From Clostridiaceae bacterium (GTDB lineage: Bacteria > Bacillota > Clostridia > DSM-8532), in assembly GCA_012521105.1 (NCBI GenBank), contig JAAYNA010000074.1, positions 1 through 42,912 on the forward strand: a stretch of DNA of 42,912 nt. Direction: 5' to 3'. Shown here one piece after another: positions 31,551 to 39,881 of this stretch (position 1 is the first letter of the stretch; the number at the start of each line of letters is the position of its first letter). A program made the translations under genes and the position numbers. The notes below the pieces were generated by a model. The model made no database searches, was not told the origin of the DNA, and saw only the letters and a list, made by a program, of their open reading frames with translations.

Positions 31551-34243
31551 CTGGATACCCCCTTTATATAGATTTCGGGCATTGTGATTACTTCTTCGTA
31601 ATAACTATTATACACTTCCTCTTCAGGACGCCCCAGTTCTACTACGCTTATTTTCATGCGCACTACATTTCCCAAACCAATGTATTGTGATGCATTATCT
31701 CTGATTGTTGTATCAAGAATATAACCTTCATTGGTATCATATTCCAATTCATCCCAGGCTTTTGTTTTCACATTGTACAGGTAGAATTCGTATTTATTTG
31801 ATAAAATATCAATTTGCCCTGGTGAATTCTGATTCATTATGTACTTTGCACTTAGTGGTATATAGCTTTCTACATAAAGACGCATTTCGTTTACAATTAT
31901 ATTATCCGGCAGTAAGAATTCAAATTCCAAATCCCCTGTACTGTGTATCAGTAAGTTGTTATTCTTTTCATACCACGCAATGTCCTTTTCCTGGTACATA
32001 CTGGGGATTACAATTCCTGCCGGTATTTCCACTTCCTGCCCCGATTCAAAGCTAAGGGCAGAATCCATCAGAATAAGATTCTTATTATATTTCTGAGGTT
32101 CCTTTTCATTCACCGTCAAGCCATAGTCAAATTCCTGCTCATTCATGGCAAGCAAAGTAAATGCTGGCCTTCCCCAGTTGGCATTGTAATACCGATTCAG
32201 GTAGTTCTCAAAAAGCCTGCGTTTTTGATTCATTTCCCTGAAATTCTCAGGATATTCTTTGGGAGTGCTGTACCATGTCCTTCCATACATTGCATTAAGA
32301 TACTCCTCGGGCTGTTTATATACATCTTCGCTGTCGAAAGGAATATCCAAAGAAATAGAATCCCATGCAACAATATCACCAATTCGGATAATATTGTTTC
32401 CAATAATAATCACAGTATCAAGCAAATCATAAGGTGTTGAATTCTCAATAACACCCTTAAGGCATCCATCCTTTATTGTGATATTATTAAGAATATCCCC
32501 TTTGATTGGGATAGTTTGCTGAGCATAAAGCACCTTGGGTGTCCATAGTGCTACATCATACTTCTCTAATTTGACCTGATCACTTATTGTATATTTTGCA
32601 ACAACTTTACCTTCGGTTTCTCCACCGTAATATCGATGATAATTATCCTGATCAATGAAAGGCGCCTGAATACTGTTTTCGTCATCATACTCAATTGACA
32701 GGGTGCCTCGGCGGTTGTTAAAAATACCTATAGCCGATGATACATAAGCTTTGTTTGAACCCGGTTTTATTTCAATCAGTGAAGCTGTATTTACTATTGC
32801 AGTGTTATACCTGGTTTTAAACCCGAAAAGATACATACCCGAAAGGAACAAAACAGACAGTGCAGGAATCAGTACCCATGCCAAGTCTCTCCTGTCGGTA
32901 ATTTTAAGAATAATGTATAAAGCCGGCCCTGCCAGTAAAATATAAATGCCTAGAATTATAAACATTAATCTGAAAGGGGGTACCTTATCAAAGGGAACAT
33001 CGGTTGCGAGATATTGGATATCCCAGCTGCTGCTTGAATATTTTCTGTAATAGCCATTGCCATAATCATAGAACCGCTCTTTAATGGCGGTTTTTACATA
33101 CTTAAAAACATTTTCCATAAATGCTGTCTTTGAATACCACGATGCAAACGGCTCTACAGTAGGATCAAAGGTTAGAATAACAATAGCCCCGTCTTCTTCT
33201 TGGTATTTTATTGCTATTGGATTATTATCATCTCCCGCTATAACATAATTATCATAAAGAAGGTATTGATTTTCAGGTCCTGCGTCATTAGGTGTACTGT
33301 CGGTTATGTATTCAAAACCAAGCTCACCTTTTGCCAGTTTTAAGTTTATACCATCGGCCTCTCTGCCTGTAAACTTTTCTAAAGTTTCAGCAGTTTCAAC
33401 ATCCTCGATTCCTGTTATCGAAAATGGTTTAAGGTCTTCCGGCAGTCCATGATATACCTTCTGCCATGAAAGTCCGGTACCGGCAATTAATACTCCGCCC
33501 GATTCAACCCATTCTTCAAGAACAGAAATCTGTGTATTGTTTAATAAAGACGTATCATATTTACTGATAATAAGAAAATCAAAACCATCCATTACTTCGA
33601 TTAATTCAGGAAAAGAATTTCTATTCAGCGGAACAACAACAGCTTCGTATTTCTGGAAATAGTCTTCCTGCACCGGAACGGCTGATGCTGTAGACGGACT
33701 TAACTGGCCGGCCGCTATCATCAGTTTTATTCTTTCGTCCATTTCTTTACCGGTTGCTACCGGAACAGTATTTCCGTTTAGCCAGTTAAAGGCCTCGCTG
33801 TCTTCCGATAAGACACCAATCATCATAACATTTGGCGGAAGAAGCCTTTTAAAACTATAAGTCATCTCAGCCCGCACCTTTTTATTTTCTGTCAGCCGGA
33901 TCTCAATACCTTTTTTAGCAGTGACCACAGGAATTTCAAAATGCACTTCCTGTTCAATACCTGCAATCAGCTCAACAGGCTTTGAAACAACTACTTTCCT
34001 TTCCTGGTCAGTATTTACTTCAATTTCTATTTCACCTGAAATGTTCCTGTTTAACGAACAGATTCTGACCGATACAGGAGACCAAGCACCCAGCTTTGCA
34101 ATACCACCAAAACCTCCTTCAACTTCGATGTTAATATCGGCCTGAACCGGCTGGGCAAATACTTCTGTCTGCTGTGACATTAGTATTGCAGAAATGCTTA
34201 CTAAGAGTATAAGCAGTAAATTGATACTTTTTCTGTAAGGCAA
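31547..34243 (-). CDS. Large secreted/membrane protein heading the MoxR-ABC operon
   Basis: An 898-residue protein I cannot place in a named family. It has a signal peptide (about residues 8-30, cleavage probably after EVFA). A beta-rich outer region follows, with an amidotransferase-like fold near 190-270 (FDFLIISKYDTS, then WVESGGVLIAGTG). Two membrane helices lie near 427-450 and 457-477, and then a second outer beta-rich region runs to the C-terminus. I choose the TTG at 34243, nine bases after AGGAG (34253-34257), over the TTG at 34252, which touches that site. It is the first gene of the operon. The fold plan resembles the outer parts of the two VWA proteins at the operon's end. Confidence 0.8.
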   Translation of the reverse strand: MPYRKSINLLLILLVSISAILMSQQTEVFAQPVQADINIEVEGGFGGIAKLGAWSPVSVRICSLNRNISGEIEIEVNTDQERKVVVSKPVELIAGIEQEVHFEIPVVTAKKGIEIRLTENKKVRAEMTYSFKRLLPPNVMMIGVLSEDSEAFNWLNGNTVPVATGKEMDERIKLMIAAGQLSPSTASAVPVQEDYFQKYEAVVVPLNRNSFPELIEVMDGFDFLIISKYDTSLLNNTQISVLEEWVESGGVLIAGTGLSWQKVYHGLPEDLKPFSITGIEDVETAETLEKFTGREADGINLKLAKGELGFEYITDSTPNDAGPENQYLLYDNYVIAGDDNNPIAIKYQEEDGAIVILTFDPTVEPFASWYSKTAFMENVFKYVKTAIKERFYDYGNGYYRKYSSSSWDIQYLATDVPFDKVPPFRLMFIILGIYILLAGPALYIILKITDRRDLAWVLIPALSVLFLSGMYLFGFKTRYNTAIVNTASLIEIKPGSNKAYVSSAIGIFNNRRGTLSIEYDDENSIQAPFIDQDNYHRYYGGETEGKVVAKYTISDQVKLEKYDVALWTPKVLYAQQTIPIKGDILNNITIKDGCLKGVIENSTPYDLLDTVIIIGNNIIRIGDIVAWDSISLDIPFDSEDVYKQPEEYLNAMYGRTWYSTPKEYPENFREMNQKRRLFENYLNRYYNANWGRPAFTLLAMNEQEFDYGLTVNEKEPQKYNKNLILMDSALSFESGQEVEIPAGIVIPSMYQEKDIAWYEKNNNLLIHSTGDLEFEFLLPDNIIVNEMRLYVESYIPLSAKYIMNQNSPGQIDILSNKYEFYLYNVKTKAWDELEYDTNEGYILDTTIRDNASQYIGLGNVVRMKISVVELGRPEEEVYNSYYEEVITMPEIYIKGVSR

Positions 34244-34307
34244 GATAAACAACTCCTTTAATAAAAAAGCTTATCTTTTGTATTGCTTCTTTATATGCTG
34301 TTTCTTT

Positions 34308-34335
34308 TATATAAGACGAACCATATTATAAAAAG
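34308..34335. promoter_or_regulatory. AT-rich hairpin and possible -10 box before the eight-gene operon
   Basis: In the gap between dprA and the operon, TATAAT occurs on the minus strand (34330-34325) without a good -35. An imperfect AT-rich stem (CTTTTATATAA with TTATAAAAAG) overlaps it. It may be the operon promoter or a weak terminator after dprA; the sequence does not decide. Confidence 0.3.
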
Positions 34336-34373
34336 TTTCATAAATTCAAAATGACTCCTTTTATGTTAATTCA

Positions 34374-35489
34374 TCAAATTTCAATCCGGTACTTTCCACC
34401 CGGCTCACGTTTAATAAGCCCTTTCATTTCAAGGCTTAACAGAATACTATGTAATAAAGGCATTTCTATAGATAGCTTTTTTTGAATTTCATCTATTTGC
34501 AGGGATTCAACCGAAAGCAGCCCAATAACATCCTTTTCTTCAGTACCAAGTTCATCGTTAATTTTCTTGTTACTTCTATAACTGCTTAAGTCTAATACAT
34601 TTTTCGTATCAAAGCATTTATACCAATGAAGTTCTTCAAGTATATCCTGGACAGATGTTACTAGCTTTGCCCCATCCTGTATCAGTTTATTTGTACCTTT
34701 GCTGTTAATGCTTATTACGTTCCCTGGCAGTGCGTAAACATCCCTGCCCTGCTCCAATGCCAGATGTGCTGTTATAAGAGAGCCGCTTTTCTCACCGGCT
34801 TCAACCACCAATACACCAACCGACATTCCACTTACAATTCTGTTCCTTACCGGAAAGTGATGAGGTGAAGGTTCGACACCGGGAGGGTACTCGGAAATTA
34901 CCGCACCGTTTTCTATAATATTTTCCATCAATCTTTTGTTTTCAGGCGGATAAACCACGTCAAGTCCGCATCCTAAAACTGCTATTGTCCGTCCCTTAAC
35001 AGATAATGCCCCCAGGTGGGCAGCTGTATCTATTCCTCTGGCCATACCGCTTACTATGCAAATATTATACTGCGCAAGTTCACTGGAAATCTTTTTAGCA
35101 AGAGAAATCCCATAGCCCGAAGCCCGTCTTGAACCAACAACGCCAATTGCCAGCTCGTCTGCAATTAGTTTCCCTTTTACGTAAAGACATATTGGAGGAT
35201 CGCAGATATTTTTCAATGATTCAGGATAGTTACTGCTGTTCAGAGTAATAACATCTATATGCTTCTTGTGTATTTCCTCGATTGTTCTGTCAACCGATTC
35301 TCTGTATTCTTTTGATAATATGGCAGTAATATTATCACGGCTCAGCACACCGGTCTTTGCCAATTCAACAGCATCAGCTTTGTATATTTCTGCCGGGCTG
35401 TCAAAAATTCTCAGCAGTTCTGCCTTTTTTCTTGTGATAATACCCCTCAGATTTGCAAACCAAATCCACTCTTTCAAGTCCAGGTTCAT
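34374..35489 (-). CDS. dprA: DNA-processing protein DprA (Smf)
   Basis: A 371-residue DprA. It protects incoming single-stranded DNA and loads RecA during natural transformation, and is also common in bacteria not known to be competent. An N-terminal helical domain (about 1-100) precedes the Rossmann-like core (about 105-300) with GVVGSRRASGYG, SGMARGIDTAAH and VVEAGEKSGSLITA. A C-terminal winged-helix domain follows (about 310-371). AGGAGG precedes the ATG. It lies 12 bp after comM on the same transcript. Confidence 0.95.
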   Translation of the reverse strand: MNLDLKEWIWFANLRGIITRKKAELLRIFDSPAEIYKADAVELAKTGVLSRDNITAILSKEYRESVDRTIEEIHKKHIDVITLNSSNYPESLKNICDPPICLYVKGKLIADELAIGVVGSRRASGYGISLAKKISSELAQYNICIVSGMARGIDTAAHLGALSVKGRTIAVLGCGLDVVYPPENKRLMENIIENGAVISEYPPGVEPSPHHFPVRNRIVSGMSVGVLVVEAGEKSGSLITAHLALEQGRDVYALPGNVISINSKGTNKLIQDGAKLVTSVQDILEELHWYKCFDTKNVLDLSSYRSNKKINDELGTEEKDVIGLLSVESLQIDEIQKKLSIEMPLLHSILLSLEMKGLIKREPGGKYRIEI

Positions 35490-35501
35490 GCCATCCTCCT
35501 G

Positions 35502-37031
35502 TTAATACAAATTTCTGTCCAGTATCCTGTATTGTATGGCTTCTGAAATATGTACAGCATTAATGTTCTCTGCTCCGTCCAGATCTGCAATAGTTCTGGC
35601 AACCTTCAGGATCTTGTTATGAGATCGTGCAGTAAGTCCTAATGCAGCAAAAGCTTCCCTTAGTAGTTCAGATTCTTCTTTTCCAAGGCGGCAGTACTTT
35701 CTGACCATTGGTGAAGTCATTTGGGCATTACAATAGATGCCCGCTTGTGAAAAACGCTTTCTTTGAATATTTCTTGCTTTGTTTACTCTTTTACGTATAG
35801 CACTGGAGGGCTCTGAAGCTGTTTCAGAATGCAATTCACTGTATTTCAAGGTAGGTACATCTACCTGAATATCTATTCTATCAATTAATGGCCCCGACAG
35901 TCTTCCCAGGTAAGTTTTCACCTCCTGTTGTGAACAGGTGCATTCTCTTGTGTCATCAAGATAAAATCCGCACCTGCATGGATTTGCTGCAGCAATTAGT
36001 GTTGTATTGCATGGATATGTTATTGATGCGTTGATTCTTGAAATATGAACAAATCCATCTTCAAGGGGCTGTCTGAGGACCTCAAGGGCGTTTTTGCCAA
36101 ACTCGGGCAGTTCGTCAAGAAAAAGCACACCCAAATGCGCCAGGCTGACTTCCCCAGGTTTGGGAATTCTCCCGCCGCCAATCAGTGATATTGCGCTAAC
36201 TGTATGATGAGGAGCACGAAACGGTCTTTTTGTAACAAGGGATGAATCCGGGGGCACAAGGCCTGCAACACTGTATATTTTGGTTATTTCAAGTGCCTCA
36301 TCAAAAGACAAATCGGGCAGTATTGATGGCATTCTTCTGGCAAGCATTGTTTTTCCGGAACCCGGACTTCCTATCATTATCAAATTATGCCCACCTGCGG
36401 CTGCAACTTCCAATGCTCTTTTAACATGTTCCTGTCCCTTTACATCAGCAAAATCGGGTTGGTTTTTACAGTCTTCATCAGAAAGGAAATCCTGCTCCCT
36501 CTCAATACAATGTAAGCTAATTTCGCCATTTAAATGCTTTACCAGTTCGGAAAGGTTTGTAACGGGTATTACTTTTATACCTTTTACTACCGATGCTTCT
36601 TTAGCATTTTCATAAGGTGTAAAGATTATTTCAAAACCCTTTTCCTTTGCAGTTATTGTTTTAGGCAGAACACCATACACAGGGCGAAGTGTTCCGTCCA
36701 AAGAAAGCTCGCCTGTAAGGACACAATTTGAAATTGCACTACATGAAATGACACCGGTTGCAGCAAGAATTCCTGCTGCTATGGGCAAATCATAAGATGT
36801 TCCTTCTTTTTTCAGGTCTGCGGGAGCAAGGTTAATGGTTATTCTGCGCGAAGGAAACTCAAAACCTGAATTTCTGATTGCAGCCCGTACCCGTTCCTTT
36901 GCTTCCTTAACTGCCACATCTCCCAGACCAACTATGTCAAATGCCGGTATGCCCTTACTTATATCGGTTTCCACTGAAACCATATATCCGTCAATACCTA
37001 GTAATCCACATGCATAAACTTTGCTTAACAT
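35502..37031 (-). CDS. comM: ComM/YifB-family Mg-chelatase-like AAA+ ATPase
   Basis: A 509-residue protein with an N-terminal Lon-protease-like domain (about 1-170, starting MLSKVYACGLLGIDG), then an AAA+ Mg-chelatase-type core. Walker A is GSPGSGKT, followed by FRAPHHTVSAISLIGGG, Walker B FLDELPEF and NPCRCGFY. In competent bacteria ComM is a helicase that extends branch migration during recombination of transforming DNA. Pairing with dprA supports a DNA uptake or repair role. Its promoter is at 37174-37202, with a leader of about 135 bases containing an inverted repeat. Confidence 0.94.
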   Translation of the reverse strand: MLSKVYACGLLGIDGYMVSVETDISKGIPAFDIVGLGDVAVKEAKERVRAAIRNSGFEFPSRRITINLAPADLKKEGTSYDLPIAAGILAATGVISCSAISNCVLTGELSLDGTLRPVYGVLPKTITAKEKGFEIIFTPYENAKEASVVKGIKVIPVTNLSELVKHLNGEISLHCIEREQDFLSDEDCKNQPDFADVKGQEHVKRALEVAAAGGHNLIMIGSPGSGKTMLARRMPSILPDLSFDEALEITKIYSVAGLVPPDSSLVTKRPFRAPHHTVSAISLIGGGRIPKPGEVSLAHLGVLFLDELPEFGKNALEVLRQPLEDGFVHISRINASITYPCNTTLIAAANPCRCGFYLDDTRECTCSQQEVKTYLGRLSGPLIDRIDIQVDVPTLKYSELHSETASEPSSAIRKRVNKARNIQRKRFSQAGIYCNAQMTSPMVRKYCRLGKEESELLREAFAALGLTARSHNKILKVARTIADLDGAENINAVHISEAIQYRILDRNLY

Positions 37032-37062
37032 ACTAATAAACCTTTACCTGCTAAAAATTCAT

Positions 37063-37118
37063 TGCAGACAGGATAAAAGAGGCAGCTGCAAAACCATTTT
37101 TTCATAAAATTGTCTGCA
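37063..37118 (-). other. Inverted repeat in the comM leader
   Basis: TGCAGACA (37063-37070) pairs perfectly with TGTCTGCA (37111-37118), and the loop contains the palindrome GCAGCTGC (37082-37089). It would form a stem in the untranslated leader of comM-dprA. There is no T-run, so it is not a terminator. Confidence 0.45.
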
Positions 37119-37173
37119 GATATACATGTAAACCAATATAGATAAAATTTATCAGTTAAACCTTTTATCAACT

Positions 37174-37202
37174 ATTATATTGCTTTTGTTGGTACTAATC
37201 AA
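37174..37202 (-). promoter_or_regulatory. Promoter of comM-dprA
   Basis: On the minus strand TTGATT (37202-37197) and TATAAT (37179-37174) are exactly 17 bases apart. Confidence 0.7.
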
Positions 37203-37636
37203 CAATTTAAGTAAAATAATGTGAATATATGATAGAATTTTATAATTCATGAACATAACATATTAGTTGTTGGAATACATTTTAATATAATAGACGGGAA
37301 AGGAACCTGCTTAATTTCGGTTCCCGAATCAGTTTATACTTTATAATATATATTTTTCCAACTGTCAAAATTTTCGAATTGATTTATTTAAACGGAATAA
37401 TTCAATAATCTAAGAAAAATATTATAAATAAAGACTTACCAGTTGAAATATAACAATTATCAGATAAGTTAATAAACTAAAAAGGCATATACAAGCCGGC
37501 AATAAATCGTTAGTCATATATATTTCCTGTGAAAACATGTTTCTGTTGTAAAAATGAATTTATTGGGATATACTTAAAATAACAGAAATTACCGTGTTTT
37601 AATGGTAAAAAAGACCAATTATCAGAGGTGCATCAG
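37203..37636. other. AT-rich intergenic region between comM and SGNH hydrolase genes
   Basis: No gene is visible in these 434 bp. A 6-bp stem, GGAACC (37302-37307) with GGTTCC (37319-37324), lies within it, and several TATAAT-like strings (for example 37285-37290) occur. None has a convincing -35, so the promoter for the hydrolase gene is not located. Confidence 0.4.
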
Positions 37637-38392
37637 ATGTCAATTATACTTGAGCAGGGTCCGGTTAAGATAGTTGTATCGGGCGATTCCATATCTAGAG
37701 GAGTTGTGTACGATGAAAATAAAAAGAAATATACAATTCTTGAAGAAAACTATGTTGAGCTTCTTCGGGATAAGCTAAATGGCATTGTTCACAATGCTTC
37801 CCGTTTTGGCAGCACACTTATTAAGGGTATCCAAAAACTAAAGAACAACATTTTCAATGATAAACCCGATATAGTACTTATTGAATATGGCGGAAATGAC
37901 TGTGATTTCAACTGGGATGAAATTGCCAAAAATCCTGACGCCATCCATTTACCAAGGACAGATTTTCAAACTTTTGAGAAGGCTCTTTTTGAAACAGTAG
38001 AATTTGTAAGAAAAAATAAAAGCATTCCGGTATTAATGAATCTTCCACCGCTGAACGCTGACAGGTATTTGAACTGGATCAGTAAGAACAATCCTGTTGC
38101 ACAGGAAAATATTCTTAAATGGTTGGGGAGTGTTACCAAAATATACTGGTGGCAGGAGCGTTATAATTCAGTTATACAGAAAATTGCAGAAGAAACTAAA
38201 ACCCTTTGCATAGATATTAGAGGGGCATTTCTTCGTTTTCCTGATTTTACAGAGCTTTTATGCATAGATGGAATTCATCCGAACAAAGAGGGACATATGG
38301 TTATTGCAAATAAAATAATTGATTTTATAAAAGGCGAATATAATTTTCTTTTAAAAAACCATTTTACACCTACAGGGCTATGCACAGACTGA
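37637..38392 (+). CDS. SGNH/GDSL-family hydrolase
   Basis: A 251-residue SGNH hydrolase, probably an esterase or deacetylase. Block I has the nucleophile Ser18 in VSGDSISRG, block III has EYGGNDCDF, and block V has DGIHPNKEGH with the catalytic Asp and His. There is no signal peptide or membrane segment, so it acts in the cytoplasm. I take the ATG at 37637, six bases after GAGGTG; the GTG at 37628 overlaps that site. It stands alone, divergent from comM, and converges on the germination operon with 11 bases between stops. The substrate is unknown. Confidence 0.88.
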   Translation: MSIILEQGPVKIVVSGDSISRGVVYDENKKKYTILEENYVELLRDKLNGIVHNASRFGSTLIKGIQKLKNNIFNDKPDIVLIEYGGNDCDFNWDEIAKNPDAIHLPRTDFQTFEKALFETVEFVRKNKSIPVLMNLPPLNADRYLNWISKNNPVAQENILKWLGSVTKIYWWQERYNSVIQKIAEETKTLCIDIRGAFLRFPDFTELLCIDGIHPNKEGHMVIANKIIDFIKGEYNFLLKNHFTPTGLCTD

Positions 38393-38403
38393 ACCACACC
38401 TGA

Positions 38404-38577
38404 TTATCTGCGTATCCACAAAAGGTACAATGGGAATATAATGCAAATAATGGATAATATAAAAAGTGCAATTCCGCCTTTTTTATTTTCCCTGAAAGTC
38501 CATACTCCATAACTGATGGTATATATTCCGGCCCATAACAGTATTATTAAAATAATTAATACTACTACCGTATTCAC
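38404..38577 (-). CDS. Small two-helix membrane protein coupled to gerC (candidate D subunit)
   Basis: A 57-residue protein. Helix one is near residues 3-22 (VVVLIILIILLWAGIYTI), a short basic loop (FRENKKGG) follows, and helix two is near 35-54 (IALFILSIICIIFPLYLLW) before a WIRR end. The GTG start overlaps the gerC TGA stop by four bases (GTGA), and AAAGGAG lies seven bases before it, inside gerC. This arrangement is strong evidence for a real gene. In Bacillus, small two-helix D subunits are encoded with germinant receptor operons and modulate germination. Size, topology and place agree, but I cannot show sequence homology by eye. Confidence 0.72.
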   Translation of the reverse strand: MNTVVVLIILIILLWAGIYTISYGVWTFRENKKGGIALFILSIICIIFPLYLLWIRR

Positions 38578-39881
38578 CTGATATCTCCTTTCAATTGATT
38601 TGCAGGTACTTGTTTCACCATTATACCCGAGCGTCTTATTTTTACCTCTACATCTACGATAAAATCGGCGTTTTCATACTCCTCTGCCCAATTATAATTA
38701 ATCCAGTCGTCCCAAAGCAAAAAGGTTTTCTTTACAGACTTTCCTATGAAACAGATATCGCTTTTAAATTCGTCCCGGGTTTTTTCAAGAAATGAAATAA
38801 CTCTTTCTTTAACATACCCTGAAGCATAGTTTTCAAGTTTTTTTAGGCCTTCACCCGTCGAGTAATCACTATTACCGGTTATTGACAGTATATCTCCTTC
38901 CAGTGAAACCTGAACATTTACGACAGGCCTATTCTCCTTGATTTTGACATTGATTTCAGGTTTCCTTGCCTGCCCTAACCTTAATGTAATATACTCTCTT
39001 TTTCCTGTAATATTTTTGGCCCCTTCACCAGGATCGGGCAATGTATAATACGCCTGTCCTAATTTGCCGGAAACCATAAGATAATAAAAGGTTTCACGGC
39101 CTGTCAGTTCTCCCACCATTTTATCGGCCTTAAAAACAGCCGTACCCATTTGCCTTACTTTATTTTCGTATACAATCGGCATATCTGTAGCGGTGTAATC
39201 TCCTTCCAAAACTTCACCTTCAGAATTTTTCAGATTATACATGACTTCGGTTAAATCTTTTGAGTCCTCAATCTGCGAAATATCCAATAAAATAGCTACT
39301 GCTTCATTGCATGTACATTCCATTCTGCAATAAAACTCTGCAATGGTACTTCCGTTTGAAAAACCGGTATATTCAAAGGATTCCATGATCAATTCAAAGT
39401 GTTTTGACGGATTGAATTCAAGAACGGGTTTACTTTCTTTCAAGAATTCTTCTGCGCTGCCTCTTGTTATACCTATATGAGTGTCCGGCCTGAATTCCCT
39501 GAACCTGGCAAATGTATTTATAAATCTCTCTACTCCCTGTTCTGCAAGTTCCTTTGATATAACAATAAGCTTTGCATGGGTAAAATTAATACGTTTACTT
39601 ATAAGTGAGTTTACTATATTTATACCTCCGAGTATGGTGGGTGCTGCAACTGTTATTATATTTGTTGCATTTTCAATTTCACCTGGTTCGGGCCCAACCC
39701 CCACCGCAATAGGCACGGCAAGCAACAGCGTTATAATTAAATTACCGTCGGCTCCGTCATCCAATCCCAGGGCAACAACATAAGCCAACTCATCAGGTTC
39801 AAAAGCATCAAAGCAACCACTTAAAAATATCATTGAAATAATTATTAAAAATATCAGAATTGTTTTCATACGTATAATCAT
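38574..39881 (-). CDS. Germinant receptor C subunit, Ger(x)C-family lipoprotein
   Basis: A 435-residue lipoprotein of the GerAC family. It has a signal peptide with lipobox LSGC (Cys23), followed by the family N-terminus DELAYVVALGLD and, further on, RINFTHAKLIVISKELAEQG and FREFRPDTHIGITRGSAEEF. The mature protein sits on the outer face of the spore inner membrane and is needed for the receptor to work. The ATG overlaps the gerB stop (ATGA) with GGAGG ten bases upstream; Met5 is an alternative start. It is the third gene of the operon. Confidence 0.93.
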   Translation of the reverse strand: MIIRMKTILIFLIIISMIFLSGCFDAFEPDELAYVVALGLDDGADGNLIITLLLAVPIAVGVGPEPGEIENATNIITVAAPTILGGINIVNSLISKRINFTHAKLIVISKELAEQGVERFINTFARFREFRPDTHIGITRGSAEEFLKESKPVLEFNPSKHFELIMESFEYTGFSNGSTIAEFYCRMECTCNEAVAILLDISQIEDSKDLTEVMYNLKNSEGEVLEGDYTATDMPIVYENKVRQMGTAVFKADKMVGELTGRETFYYLMVSGKLGQAYYTLPDPGEGAKNITGKREYITLRLGQARKPEINVKIKENRPVVNVQVSLEGDILSITGNSDYSTGEGLKKLENYASGYVKERVISFLEKTRDEFKSDICFIGKSVKKTFLLWDDWINYNWAEEYENADFIVDVEVKIRRSGIMVKQVPANQLKGDIR

